A stretch of DNA of 40,051 bases from Deltaproteobacteria bacterium (GTDB taxonomy: Bacteria > Myxococcota > Myxococcia > Myxococcales > 40CM-4-68-19). Under the pieces are notes generated by a model. It was not told the origin of the DNA. It saw only the letters and a program-made list of their open reading frames with translations, and did no database searches. The stretch spans positions 1 to 40,051 of the forward strand of contig VBLC01000080.1 in assembly GCA_005879315.1 (NCBI GenBank). Direction: 5' to 3'. Shown here piece by piece: positions 32,333-40,051 of this stretch (the stretch's first letter is position 1; each line of letters opens with the position of its first letter). The position numbers and the translations under genes were made by a program.

Positions 32333-32494
32333 TCAAGGAACCGTCGGTCCCGCCGTGCTCCGCCCGCGGAAGAATCCAAGCACGAAGAGGATGAGGCCGG
32401 CGATCAGCGCGAGGTGGATGACGCCGGACGTCACCTTGAAGGCGAGGCCGATGACCCAGAGCACGATGAGCAATGCGCCGAGGAACCAGAGCAT
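32333..32494 (-). CDS. Lmo0937-type 53-aa membrane protein
   Basis: Read from the complementary strand: MLWFLGALLIVLWVIGLAFK followed by a second hydrophobic segment VIHLALIAGLILFVLGFF and a short polar tail. The two-helix pattern matches the small lmo0937/DUF5670 membrane-protein family, of unknown function, often stress-induced. A perfect AGGAGG lies 7 bases before the ATG. The gene lies downstream of the cNMP-binding protein on the same strand (93 bp gap). Confidence 0.8.
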   Translation of the reverse strand: MLWFLGALLIVLWVIGLAFKVTSGVIHLALIAGLILFVLGFFRGRSTAGPTVP

Positions 32495-32501
32495 GGTGAC
32501 A

Positions 32502-32507
32502 CCTCCT
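32502..32507 (-). promoter_or_regulatory. Ribosome binding site of the 53-aa membrane protein
   Basis: AGGAGG on the complementary strand, seven bases before ATG 32494. It supports this short gene, which might otherwise be overlooked. Confidence 0.7.
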
Positions 32508-32587
32508 CGGCGAAAGCTAGGACCTCGACTGCAGCACGGCCTGCCCGGAAGAGGGGCGGACAGCCGCTGGCTCCCGCCGTCGGCAGG

Positions 32588-33253
32588 TCAGTTGAGGTCG
32601 ATGCGCTGGATGGCGTGGTACGGCACCACCGTCAGCTTGTCGTCCTCCAGCTTGAGCACGACGGTGTAGCCCGCGGCGTGGTGGTCCATCTGGAGAATGC
32701 GCCCCGAGACGCTGGTGTCGCCGCTCAGATGCAAGGTCACCTGCCGCAGGTCCTCGGCCATCGTCTTGAGGTTCAAGGTGTGCGCGCCGGTGGCCTCGAT
32801 GCCGAAGGCGACCGCCTCGCGGTAGAGCTCGTTGGTGGTGCGCAGGCGAGCAGCAACGATGCCGGCCATGTTGCGGAAGAAGGCGGCGGCGATGTCCGGC
32901 CGCTCCTCCTGGACGCGGGCGAAATTCTGCCGGGAGAGGACGAGAAACTCGCTCGACTCGGTGGTGCGCGCGGTGGCCGAGCGGCGCGCCCCGTCGATGA
33001 AGCTCATCTCGCCGATGACGTCGCCGGGGCCGAAGGAGGCGAGCGACCGATCGACTTCGCCGCGGATGTTCTTGAAGATGTCCACCCGCCCGCTCTGCAC
33101 GATGAAGAGCGAGTCGCCGGCATCGTTCTCGTGGAACAGCTCTTCGCCGGCGTTGAGGTTCCGCTCCTCGCAGGCCCGGAGCACGACCTGCGCCTCGTCG
33201 GAGGAGAGCCCGGCGAAGAGGTGAGAGCGGTTGAGCCTGTCTTCGTCGTTCAT
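32588..33253 (-). CDS. Cyclic-nucleotide-binding protein with possible Sm/Hfq-like C-terminal domain
   Basis: Residues ~8-120 form a CRP-type cNMP-binding domain, including GDVIGEMSFIDGARRSATA, where Glu82 and Arg91 match the phosphate-binding cassette. There is no helix-turn-helix for DNA binding. Instead, after a helical linker, residues ~168-221 read QVTLHLSGDTSVSGRILQMD, then VVLKLEDD and VVPYHAIQRIDL. This resembles the Sm fold of Hfq (V-S-x-x-L...G-x-I...V-x-L-K...Y-K-H-A-I). It should therefore not be called a CRP/FNR transcription factor. It lies 43 bp after the ketopantoate-reductase family gene on the same strand. The Sm assignment is from pattern reading only. Confidence 0.8.
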   Translation of the reverse strand: MNDEDRLNRSHLFAGLSSDEAQVVLRACEERNLNAGEELFHENDAGDSLFIVQSGRVDIFKNIRGEVDRSLASFGPGDVIGEMSFIDGARRSATARTTESSEFLVLSRQNFARVQEERPDIAAAFFRNMAGIVAARLRTTNELYREAVAFGIEATGAHTLNLKTMAEDLRQVTLHLSGDTSVSGRILQMDHHAAGYTVVLKLEDDKLTVVPYHAIQRIDLN

Positions 33254-33296
33254 CGGCCCTCGTGCATCTCACGGAGAGTACGGGTCGGGCAAGTGA

Positions 33297-34214
33297 TCAC
33301 CCGAGCTGGGCCCAGAGGATCAGCCCTGCGTAGATGGCCCGATGGACGGGGGTCGGAACTCCCTGCCGCTCGCCCCGGCGGACGACGGCGCCGCTCAGCC
33401 ACTCCAATTCCAGCGGCCGGCCGCGCAGGAGATCCTGCGCCATCGAGGAGAGCATCGCCGGCGGAAAGGAGTCGACCAGCTGCAGCTGCGCGTCGGCGAA
33501 GTCGTCGGGCAGCGCCGCGCCCTCGGCGCGGGCCACCGCTGCCGCCTCGCGCAACGCTTCGTGCAGGAGAGCGCGGGTGGCGGGCTGCGAGCGAACTTCG
33601 CCGATCGGCTTGCGGGTCAGCGCCGTCAGTCCGCTCACGGCGGTGAGGAAGACGAACTTTTCCCAGGTGACGCGGCGGATGTCCTCGCTCAGGATCGTCT
33701 CGACGCGCGCCCCCTGCAACGCTTCGACGATCTTCCCCAGCCGCTTGCTGCGCGATCCGTCGAGCTCGCCCAGCGTCACGCGCGCGAGCTTGCCGGTGTG
33801 CGCGATCACGCCCGGCTCCGCGACGACGACGCCGATGTGCGTGACGCCGCCGATGACGTGCTCGCCTCCGACCGCGCGCGAGAGGATCTCGTCCTTGTCG
33901 ACGCCGTTCTGCAGCGAGACCGCCGTGGTCGTCGGCCCGATCATCGGACCCAGCGCAGCCGCGGCCTTCTCCGTGTCCCAGAGCTTGACGGCGAGCACGA
34001 CCAGATCGACCTGACCCACCTGCGCGGGATTCTCGAAGACCCGCACAGGCTGGAGGTGCGTGTCGCCCAGCTCGCTTTTGACGCGCAGGCCGTTCTTGCG
34101 CATCGCCTCGCCGTGCGCGCCGCGGGCGATGAAGGAGACCTCGTGCCCGGCCTGGGCCAGGCGGCCGCCGTAGTAGCCTCCCACCCCGCCGCTGCCCATC
34201 ATGGCGATCTTCAT
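33297..34214 (-). CDS. 2-dehydropantoate 2-reductase (ketopantoate reductase family)
   Basis: This 305-residue NADP-dependent enzyme has GSGGVGGYYGGRLAQAGHEV at the N-terminus, VVLAVKLWDT, SLQNGVDKDE and the catalytic-Lys region RRVTWEKFVFLTAVSGLTAL. The C-terminal domain has DLLRGRPLELEWLSGAVVRRG, matching the PanE/ApbA substrate-binding segment. PanE reduces ketopantoate to pantoate for CoA synthesis, but bacteria often carry several paralogues with other 2-oxo-acid substrates, so I do not give a gene symbol. Start ATG 34214 is one base after the stop of the CBS gene, so the two are coupled. Confidence 0.9.
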   Translation of the reverse strand: MKIAMMGSGGVGGYYGGRLAQAGHEVSFIARGAHGEAMRKNGLRVKSELGDTHLQPVRVFENPAQVGQVDLVVLAVKLWDTEKAAAALGPMIGPTTTAVSLQNGVDKDEILSRAVGGEHVIGGVTHIGVVVAEPGVIAHTGKLARVTLGELDGSRSKRLGKIVEALQGARVETILSEDIRRVTWEKFVFLTAVSGLTALTRKPIGEVRSQPATRALLHEALREAAAVARAEGAALPDDFADAQLQLVDSFPPAMLSSMAQDLLRGRPLELEWLSGAVVRRGERQGVPTPVHRAIYAGLILWAQLG

Positions 34215-34215
34215 C

Positions 34216-34635
34216 TCAGCGGCCGTCGATGTAGCACTGCAGCTGCTCGATGAGGAATTGCTTGTCGTCGAGCATGAGCTGGATGACGTCGCGCATGGAG
34301 ATGATGCCGACCACCTTGCCCTCGTCCTCGACGAGCAGGTGCCGGGTGTACTGGGTGCGCATCAGCTCGGTGGTCTCGCTCTCGCTGCTGTCGGGCCGGA
34401 TGCGGGGCAAATCCGTCCGCATCGCCTCCCCGATGGGCATCACCCCGCTGTCGCCGCAGGCCAGGACTCGCGCCACCATGTCGCGCTCGGTGACGATGCC
34501 GACGATGCGCCCTCCCTCCCGCACCGCCACGGCGCCGATCTTCTTCTCCGACATGACCCGGGCCGCGTCGCGGCAGGGGGTGGAGGCGTCGAGTGCAACC
34601 AACTGCCGGGTGACGTGCCTCTCGATAGTGGCCAT
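34216..34635 (-). CDS. Tandem CBS-domain protein
   Basis: This 139-residue protein consists of two CBS domains: ~10-60 (DAARVMSEKKIGAVAVREGGRIVGIVTERDMVARVL) and ~72-125 (TRHLLVEDEGKVVGIISMRDVIQLML). Stand-alone CBS pairs bind adenosyl ligands such as AMP, ATP or SAM. ATG 34635 is the start. It is the first gene of a set with the ketopantoate-reductase and cNMP-binding genes and is divergent from the helicase gene with only 21 bp between start codons. Confidence 0.92.
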   Translation of the reverse strand: MATIERHVTRQLVALDASTPCRDAARVMSEKKIGAVAVREGGRIVGIVTERDMVARVLACGDSGVMPIGEAMRTDLPRIRPDSSESETTELMRTQYTRHLLVEDEGKVVGIISMRDVIQLMLDDKQFLIEQLQCYIDGR

Positions 34636-34656
34636 GCACCGAGTATAGAAAAGCCG

Positions 34657-36486
34657 GTGGATCTCGAACAGCACTTCGCGCGACTCGGTGCGCTGCTCGA
34701 CAGGGAGCGCGCCGCCGAGAAGGAGCGCTTCGCCGAGGCGCGCAGCCGGCTGTCCCTGGCGCAGCGCGAGGCGCGCGGGATTGCGCTGGTCGACGTCGAG
34801 GCGGTGGAGGAGGGAGGGTTGGCGGGGCGGACGCTGCTTACCTTCGCGCGGGCGTCGGACCGCGAGCTGGGCGGCAGCCAGATCGGCGTCGGATCGATCG
34901 TCCGCGTGGGTCTGCGGCGCGAGCAGCGCGACGATGCTCCGACCGGCGTGGTCGCGCGGCGGCAGCGGAGCCGGGTCGCGGTCGTCTTCGACGAGCCGCC
35001 GCCTTCGTTCGTCGGCGCCGGGCGGGTGGTGCTCGAGCTGCAGGCCTCTTCGGCGACCCACGACCGATTGTCGGGCGCGCTGCGGCGCATGGCGGAGGCG
35101 CGCCGCTGGCACGCGGTCCTGCGCGGTGAACCGCCGCGCTTCGAGAGCCGCGCGCGCGGACCTGAGCTGGAGGCGCAGCTCAACGACGAGCAGCGCGCAG
35201 CTCTCGATCTGGCCGACCGGGCGCAGGACCTCACGCTCGTGCACGGTCCGCCGGGAACCGGCAAGACGACGGTGCTGACGGAAGTGATCCGGCGCGCCGC
35301 CGCGCGCGGCGAGAAGGTGCTCGCCAGCGCGCCTTCCAACCTCGCGGTCGACAATCTCGTCGAGCGCCTCGTCGCGCTCGGCGTGGACGCGGTGCGCGTC
35401 GGACATCCGGCGCGCGTGCTGCCGGCAGTGATCGAGCACACTCTCGACCGGCGTGTCGCGGACCATCCTTCGGCGCGCCTCGCCGCCGGTCTGGTCGATC
35501 AGGCGCTGCGACTGCGCGCCGACGCTCGCAAGCGTCACAGGCGGCGCGGTCCCGGGCGGTTCAGCGAGTCGCGCGCGCAGGAACGCGAGGCGCGCCAGCT
35601 GCTCGCCGAGGCGCGCGAGCTGGAGGATCGGGCGGAGAGGGAGGTGCTCGGCAGCGCCCAGGTGGTGCTCGCCACGCTGACGGGCATCGAGTCGCAAGCG
35701 CTGCGGGGCCGCAAGTTCGATCTCGCCGTCGTCGACGAGGCCACGCAAGCCGTCGAGCCCGCCGCCTACCTGGCGCTGCTGCGCGCCGACCGCGCCGTGT
35801 TGGCGGGCGATCATCTGCAGCTGCCGCCCACCGTGATCTCCCCCGAGGCGCAGGACCTCTCGCTCTCGCTCTTCGAGCGCCTCGTCCAGCCCGCCGCGAT
35901 GGTCAGCCTGGCCGAGCAGCACCGGATGAACGAACAGATCATGCGCTACCCGTCGGACGCGCTCTATCAAGGCAAGCTGCGCGCCCACCCCGCCGTCGCC
36001 CGCCACGCCATCGACGCCGCGCCCTTCGAGGTGATCGACACGGCAGGCCGCGGCTTCGAGGAGGAAACCCCGCAGGACAGCGACTCCAAGCTCAACGAGG
36101 GCGAGGCAGAGCTGGCCGCCGCCGAGGTGCGCAAGCTGCTCTCGCTCTTGCCCGCGAAGGAGATCGCCGTCATCTCTCCGTACGACGCGCAGGTGCAGAG
36201 GATCCGCCAGCTGCTCGCCGACCTCCCCGACCTGGAAGTCGATACCGTCGACGGCTTCCAGGGCCGCGAGAAGGAGGCGGTGGTCGTCTCGCTGGTGCGC
36301 TCCAACGACCGAGGCGAGCTCGGCTTCGTCGCCGACATCCGCCGCATCAACGTGGCGCTCACCCGCGCGCGCAAGAAGCTGATCGTCATCGGCGACGGCG
36401 CCACCGTGACGCGGCATCCGTTCCACGAGGGTCTTCTCAAGTACGCCCAGCAGATCGGCGCCTGGCGATCGGCGTGGGACCGCTAG
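34657..36486 (+). CDS. UPF1/IGHMBP2-like superfamily 1B helicase
   Basis: This 609-residue protein has an N-terminal OB/1B-type domain (~1-150) and all SF1 motifs: HGPPGTGKTT (I), APSNLAVDNL (Ia), VVDEATQAVEP (II), AGDHLQLPPTV (III), LAEQHRMNEQI (IV), TVDGFQGREKEAVVVSLVRSN (V) and NVALTRARKKLIVIGD (VI). It is thus a complete UPF1-like DNA/RNA helicase, probably 5'-3'. I chose GTG 34657 (MDLEQHFARLGALLDRERAAEKERF), which matches the family's N-terminal helix; the frame is open further upstream but overlaps the CBS gene. No accessory nuclease domain is seen. Confidence 0.92.
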   Translation: MDLEQHFARLGALLDRERAAEKERFAEARSRLSLAQREARGIALVDVEAVEEGGLAGRTLLTFARASDRELGGSQIGVGSIVRVGLRREQRDDAPTGVVARRQRSRVAVVFDEPPPSFVGAGRVVLELQASSATHDRLSGALRRMAEARRWHAVLRGEPPRFESRARGPELEAQLNDEQRAALDLADRAQDLTLVHGPPGTGKTTVLTEVIRRAAARGEKVLASAPSNLAVDNLVERLVALGVDAVRVGHPARVLPAVIEHTLDRRVADHPSARLAAGLVDQALRLRADARKRHRRRGPGRFSESRAQEREARQLLAEARELEDRAEREVLGSAQVVLATLTGIESQALRGRKFDLAVVDEATQAVEPAAYLALLRADRAVLAGDHLQLPPTVISPEAQDLSLSLFERLVQPAAMVSLAEQHRMNEQIMRYPSDALYQGKLRAHPAVARHAIDAAPFEVIDTAGRGFEEETPQDSDSKLNEGEAELAAAEVRKLLSLLPAKEIAVISPYDAQVQRIRQLLADLPDLEVDTVDGFQGREKEAVVVSLVRSNDRGELGFVADIRRINVALTRARKKLIVIGDGATVTRHPFHEGLLKYAQQIGAWRSAWDR

Positions 36487-36625
36487 CGCGTGCAGCGCGG
36501 CCGCGAGACGGCGCCGACTGTCCAGATGCGGACTCTGCGGGCACTTCCCCGGGGCTTCTGCGCGCTTACTTTCCCGGGATGCAGCGGGACCTCGTCCGGC
36601 TGCGCGTCTTGGGGGGAGGACGGAC

Positions 36626-37816
36626 GTGAGGATCTACGAGCGCCTTGCGCGCTTGTTCGAGCTCGAGGGCAGCCGCGGACGCATCTTGTCGATGGAAGGC
36701 CTGCGCGGACTGGCCGTCACGCTGGTCTTCTTCTTCCACTACGAAGCGCTGTTCGGCGCATGGGTCCGGCCGGGCACCGCTTCCGCGGGCGTGGCGGGTT
36801 TTCTCGGCACCGTCGGCCGCTGCGGCGTCGACCTCTTCTTCGTCCTCAGCGGATACCTGATCTACGGCGCCGTCATCAAGGCTCGCGGGAGCGAGGGCGG
36901 CGGCTACCTGGGCTTCATGCGGCGCCGCGTCCGCCGGATCTATCCCACCTTCCTGGTGATGTTCAGCGTGTATCTCGCGCTCTCGAAGCTGGCGCCGGGC
37001 GAGAACAAGCTGCCGCCCGGCCGGCTCGCCGCGCTCGTCTACATCGTCGAGAACGCGCTCTTGCTGCCGGGAATGTTCGACATCAAGCCGCTCATGACGG
37101 TGGCGTGGTCCCTGAGCTACGAGGTCTTCTACTACGCGTTCATCCCGCTCCTGGTCGGCGCGCTGGCGATGCGCTCCTGGCAGCCGCGCGCCCGCGTGCT
37201 GACGTTTCTCGGTCTGGCCGGCGGTTTCGTGGTGGCGTGCTTCCTCGGCGTTGAACATGTGCAGCTCGTCCTCTTCATCTCGGGGATTCTCGTCTACGAG
37301 GCATCTCAGTCGCGGCGCGTGGCGGCGCTCGCTTCGCGGCCCGCGGCGCAGTGGATCGCGACCTTCGCGCTCGCGGCTTTCCTGCCCGTCGTCTTCGTGG
37401 TCCTGACCGGCGCCGCGCCAGGCCTTCCTGCCTCGATGGGGGGCCGGCACGTCGTCCGGGCCATCTGGCTTTTCGGCGCGCTCTTCGTCGTGACGCTGGT
37501 CGTGTTCCGCGCCGCGGGACCCTTGCGGGCGCTCTTTTCCGTCGCTCCCCTGCGCTGGCTGGGGAACATGAGCTACTCGTACTACCTGATGCATGGCCTC
37601 GCCCTGAAGGCGCTCGCGCTCGCCATTGCGCGCGTACGACCCGGCTGGAATCCCGGAGACGCAGGGCACTGGGCGCTCTTGCCGATCGCTTTCGCGGTGA
37701 CGCTGGTGAGCTCGGCCGCGCTGTTCGCGGCGATCGAAAAGCGCTTCAGCCTCGGCGCGCCGCGCCCGTCGCCGGCGCAGCCGGTCCAGGCGAGTGGCGG
37801 GCTGAGCTTGTCCTGA
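36626..37816 (+). CDS. Acyltransferase-3 family membrane protein
   Basis: This 396-residue polytopic protein has the acyltransferase-3 (PF01757) signature SMEGLRGLAVTLVFFFH, with His38 as the conserved active-site residue, then GVDLFFVLSGYLIYG, FMRRRVRRIYPTFL and about ten membrane spans. Family members O-acetylate or succinylate surface glycans and lipids. The GTG start at 36626 is preceded by GGGGGGAGGAC. The 139 bp upstream of it hold no gene that I can recognise. It converges with the M28 peptidase gene (11 bp apart). Confidence 0.9.
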   Translation: MRIYERLARLFELEGSRGRILSMEGLRGLAVTLVFFFHYEALFGAWVRPGTASAGVAGFLGTVGRCGVDLFFVLSGYLIYGAVIKARGSEGGGYLGFMRRRVRRIYPTFLVMFSVYLALSKLAPGENKLPPGRLAALVYIVENALLLPGMFDIKPLMTVAWSLSYEVFYYAFIPLLVGALAMRSWQPRARVLTFLGLAGGFVVACFLGVEHVQLVLFISGILVYEASQSRRVAALASRPAAQWIATFALAAFLPVVFVVLTGAAPGLPASMGGRHVVRAIWLFGALFVVTLVVFRAAGPLRALFSVAPLRWLGNMSYSYYLMHGLALKALALAIARVRPGWNPGDAGHWALLPIAFAVTLVSSAALFAAIEKRFSLGAPRPSPAQPVQASGGLSLS

Positions 37817-37827
37817 GCGCCTGACGA

Positions 37828-38760
37828 TCAGCGTGAGACCGCCAGCGCATGCAGCGCGGCGGCGACCCCGTCGACCACCTTCGCCATCGTCGTGTAATCG
37901 AGAGTGTCGGGCGTATCGAGCGCCGTGTGGTAGCGAGGATTTCGATAAAAAGCGGTGTCGGTGATCATCACCGCCGGCATCCCCGCGTTCCAGTAGTTGG
38001 CGTGGTCGGAGAAATCGACGCCGGGGATCGATCGCGGAGCATTGATCGATCGCACCGGCGCGCCGGCCGAGAGCAGCGCGCGTTTCACCGACCGGACCAG
38101 GGCAAAATCGCCCGGCCTTCCGACGACGACGATGTAATTCCCCTCGCTGGGATAGAGCAGCTTCAAGGCCGAGAGAGGAAAGCGCTGCGTCTCCGTGAAG
38201 CAGCCGATCATCTCCAGGCCGATCATCGCCCGTACCTCCTCGGGGCGCAGCGAGGAGGCGTGGATGAAGCTGCCCATCCCCCGGCTGTGGAAGGCGGGCG
38301 GCTCTTCGTTGGGATAGAAGACCAGCTCGGTGCGCAGGGCGGGCGGCCGCTCGCGCAGGAGTCGGGCGATTTCCAGGAGTCCTGCCACGCCGCTGGCGTT
38401 GTCGTCCGCGCCGGGGAAGGGGCCGGCGGTGTCGTAATGCGCGCCGGCGACGAGGAGCTGCGGGGTGCGCGGCCCGAAGGAGACGATGATGTTTCGATAA
38501 TTTTCCTGATCGAATCGATAAACCTGCTCTGAGATCGATAATCCGGAAAGCTGCTCGCGGATGAAGGCCGCCGCCCGCTCCATCCCGGAATGCGTATTGC
38601 GCGGCCCCAGGCCGACCAGCCCGCGAACGCTGGCCGCCAGGCGTGCGGGGTCGGCGCGCGGTCCGCTCCAAGGCCGCGCGCGGCCCAGAACAGGCTGCGT
38701 GACGAGGACGAGGGCCGCGCCTGCCGCCAGCGCCACCAGCGCTGCGGCGAGGACGAGCAT
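37828..38760 (-). CDS. M28 family zinc aminopeptidase
   Basis: This 310-residue protein has an N-terminal membrane anchor or signal sequence (MLVLAAALVALAAGAALVLV). The M28 metal ligands follow: GAHYDTAGPFPGADDNASG (His and Asp), PNEEPP (Glu-Glu), GLEMIG and the later SDHANYWNAGMPAVMITDTAFYRNPRYH. It should remove N-terminal residues from peptides in the periplasm or outside. I chose ATG 38760 because the longer frame overlaps the S9 peptidase gene in a poorly composed leader. Two bases separate it from the S9 peptidase stop, so the two peptidases form an operon. Confidence 0.9.
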   Translation of the reverse strand: MLVLAAALVALAAGAALVLVTQPVLGRARPWSGPRADPARLAASVRGLVGLGPRNTHSGMERAAAFIREQLSGLSISEQVYRFDQENYRNIIVSFGPRTPQLLVAGAHYDTAGPFPGADDNASGVAGLLEIARLLRERPPALRTELVFYPNEEPPAFHSRGMGSFIHASSLRPEEVRAMIGLEMIGCFTETQRFPLSALKLLYPSEGNYIVVVGRPGDFALVRSVKRALLSAGAPVRSINAPRSIPGVDFSDHANYWNAGMPAVMITDTAFYRNPRYHTALDTPDTLDYTTMAKVVDGVAAALHALAVSR

Positions 38761-38762
38761 TC

Positions 38763-40051
38763 TCACTCCAGTCCCAACTGCCGCAGCATGAACGCGTAGT
38801 CGTAAGCGACATCGTGCAGACGATCGTATCGGCCCGATGCCCCGCCGTGGCCGGCAGGCTCCATCTTCACGCGAAAGAGCAGTGGACTTGCGTCGGTCTT
38901 GTTGGTGCGCAGTTTCGCCACCCACTTGGCCGGCTCCCAGTACATCACCTGGCTGTCGTTGTAGCTGGTGCGCACCAGCATGGCGGGGTAGGCCTTGCGC
39001 GTAACATTGTCATAAGGACTATAGGAACGGATATAGACATATTCGGCAGGATCCTTCGGATTGCCCCATTCTTCGAACTCCGGGACCGTGAGCGGCAGGG
39101 TCTCGTCGAGCATGGTGTTGATCACATCGACGAAGGGGACCCAGGCCATCACCACCTTGAAGAGATCGGGACGCTGGTTGACGACCGCGCCCATCAAGAG
39201 GCCGCCTGCGCTGCCGCCCCCGATGGCGAGGTGCTCCGCCGAGGTGTAGCCCTGCCGGATGAGATGCTCTGCCGCGGTTATGAAATCGCCGAAGGTATTC
39301 TTCTTGTTCATCATCCGGCCGGCATCGTGCCATTTCTTCCCCATCTCGCCGCCGCCGCGGACGTGGGCGATGGCGAAGGTGACCCCGCGGTCGACGAGCG
39401 AGAACCGATCGCTGGCGAAGAAATCGGGCAGGGCAGCGCCATAGGAACCATAGCCATAGAGATAGAGCGGGCTCTTTCCGTCGCGGGCGACTCCTTTCTT
39501 GTGCACCAGCGCGATGGGAACTTGCACGCCGTCGGTCGCAGTCGCCCAGATGCGCTCCACCTCGTAGCGCGAGGGATGGTAATTGGGCACCGGCTGCTGT
39601 TTGAGCAACTTCCGCTCCTGCGACTGCAGGTCGACGTCGAGGACGGAAGGCGGCGTCACCAGCGATTGATAATTGATGCGCAAGGCGCTCGGAGCGAACT
39701 CCTCGTTGTGCTCGGGCGAGACGTGATAGTCGGCTTCGGGAAAGGAGAGCCGCCGCGTCTCGCCGGTGTGCAGATCGGTCACCAGGACCTGTGGCAGGCC
39801 GCCCTCGCGCTCCCAGCGCACCAGAGAATCGCGGAAAAGGTCGTGGTCGACGAGCATGACCTCTTCGCGGTGCGGCACGATCTCCTTCCAGTTGGCGCGG
39901 CCCGGCGACCAGACCGGAGCGGTGACGAGGCGGAAGTTGCGGCCCCCCGAATTGGTGCGGATGTAGAAGAGGCCGCCGCGATGGTCGACGGAGTATTCGT
40001 GGTCCTTGGAGCGCGGCTCGATGAGGATGAGCGCGGCGTAAGGATCGCTGG
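38763..40051 (-). CDS. Oligopeptidase B-like S9 peptidase, C-terminal part (start beyond window)
   Basis: The frame stays open to the window edge, so only the C-terminal ~430 residues are seen. The C-terminal alpha/beta-hydrolase domain has the nucleophile GGGSAGGLLMG, the Asp in VRTSYNDSQVMYWEPAKWV and the His in EPAGHGGASGRYD. The preceding beta-propeller part shows WKEIVPHREE and RYEVERIWATATDGVQVPI, typical of oligopeptidase B/prolyl oligopeptidase (S9A). It cleaves short peptides, in oligopeptidase B after Arg or Lys. It is followed by the M28 peptidase gene 2 bp downstream, suggesting successive peptide degradation. Confidence 0.93.
   Translation of the reverse strand, partial: SDPYAALILIEPRSKDHEYSVDHRGGLFYIRTNSGGRNFRLVTAPVWSPGRANWKEIVPHREEVMLVDHDLFRDSLVRWEREGGLPQVLVTDLHTGETRRLSFPEADYHVSPEHNEEFAPSALRINYQSLVTPPSVLDVDLQSQERKLLKQQPVPNYHPSRYEVERIWATATDGVQVPIALVHKKGVARDGKSPLYLYGYGSYGAALPDFFASDRFSLVDRGVTFAIAHVRGGGEMGKKWHDAGRMMNKKNTFGDFITAAEHLIRQGYTSAEHLAIGGGSAGGLLMGAVVNQRPDLFKVVMAWVPFVDVINTMLDETLPLTVPEFEEWGNPKDPAEYVYIRSYSPYDNVTRKAYPAMLVRTSYNDSQVMYWEPAKWVAKLRTNKTDASPLLFRVKMEPAGHGGASGRYDRLHDVAYDYAFMLRQLGLE

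Noticed and set aside
32588-33253. CRP/FNR transcription factor
   Set aside because: The C-terminus has no helix-turn-helix; it is a short beta-rich tail instead.

Overview
The window is visibly GC-rich, densely packed, roughly 40 kb of bacterial chromosome. The gene content points to a myxobacterium-like organism (Myxococcota, the former Deltaproteobacteria). It has a transmembrane Ser/Thr kinase-like protein with TPRs, PEGA-repeat and RCC1/PKD/Ig-repeat surface proteins, PilZ proteins, a type IV pilin-like protein, DUF3014, a histone-deacetylase homologue and a type III PKS operon. This assignment rests on family content and base composition only, not on a marker gene. No rRNA, tRNA, CRISPR array, insertion sequence or prophage was seen. 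No gene-free stretch exceeds 300 bases; the longest gap is about 230 bp at 12770-12998.

Layout. 1-12769 (minus) is an envelope block: PEGA/TPR membrane protein, outer-membrane barrel protein, giant PKD/Ig/RCC1 lipoprotein (broken by a frameshift near 6305), then a secreted amidohydrolase cut by the window edge. 12999-15872 (plus) is a translationally coupled set: FemAB/GNAT-fold protein (DUF482), ClpS and MFS permease, then a very basic 68-aa protein. 15931-17469 (plus) is a POTRA plus beta-barrel outer-membrane protein. 17486-21121 (minus) holds a kinase-like receptor lacking the catalytic Asp, followed by a DUF3014 protein. 21170-25190 (minus) is a tight four-gene operon: type III PKS, acyl carrier protein, fatty acyl-AMP ligase and FAD-dependent oxidoreductase, very probably making a polyketide lipid. 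25267-29376 contains a tandem PilZ protein, an unrecognised protein, a DUF488 protein, a pseudo-receiver/PilZ-like membrane protein and a pilin-like protein. 29426-32494 has DNA polymerase IV divergent from a class IV-like histone-deacetylase homologue with a large extra C-terminal domain, then a 53-aa membrane protein. 32588-34635 (minus) is CBS-domain protein, ketopantoate-reductase family protein and a cNMP-binding protein with a possible Sm/Hfq-like tail. 34657-37816 (plus) is a UPF1-like helicase and an acyltransferase-3 protein. 37828-40051 (minus) is an M28 peptidase preceded by an oligopeptidase B-like S9 peptidase cut by the window edge.

The strongest candidates for new biology are: (i) the FAAL/ACP-primed type III PKS operon; (ii) the cyclic-nucleotide-binding domain joined to an Sm-like fold; (iii) the ClpS gene coupled to a FemAB-fold protein, which suggests an N-degron link; (iv) the HRN pseudokinase with a TolB/FlgO-like plus TPR sensor half; and (v) the PEGA / barrel / giant lipoprotein surface operon. 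All functions are inferred from sequence reading alone; no database search was run.
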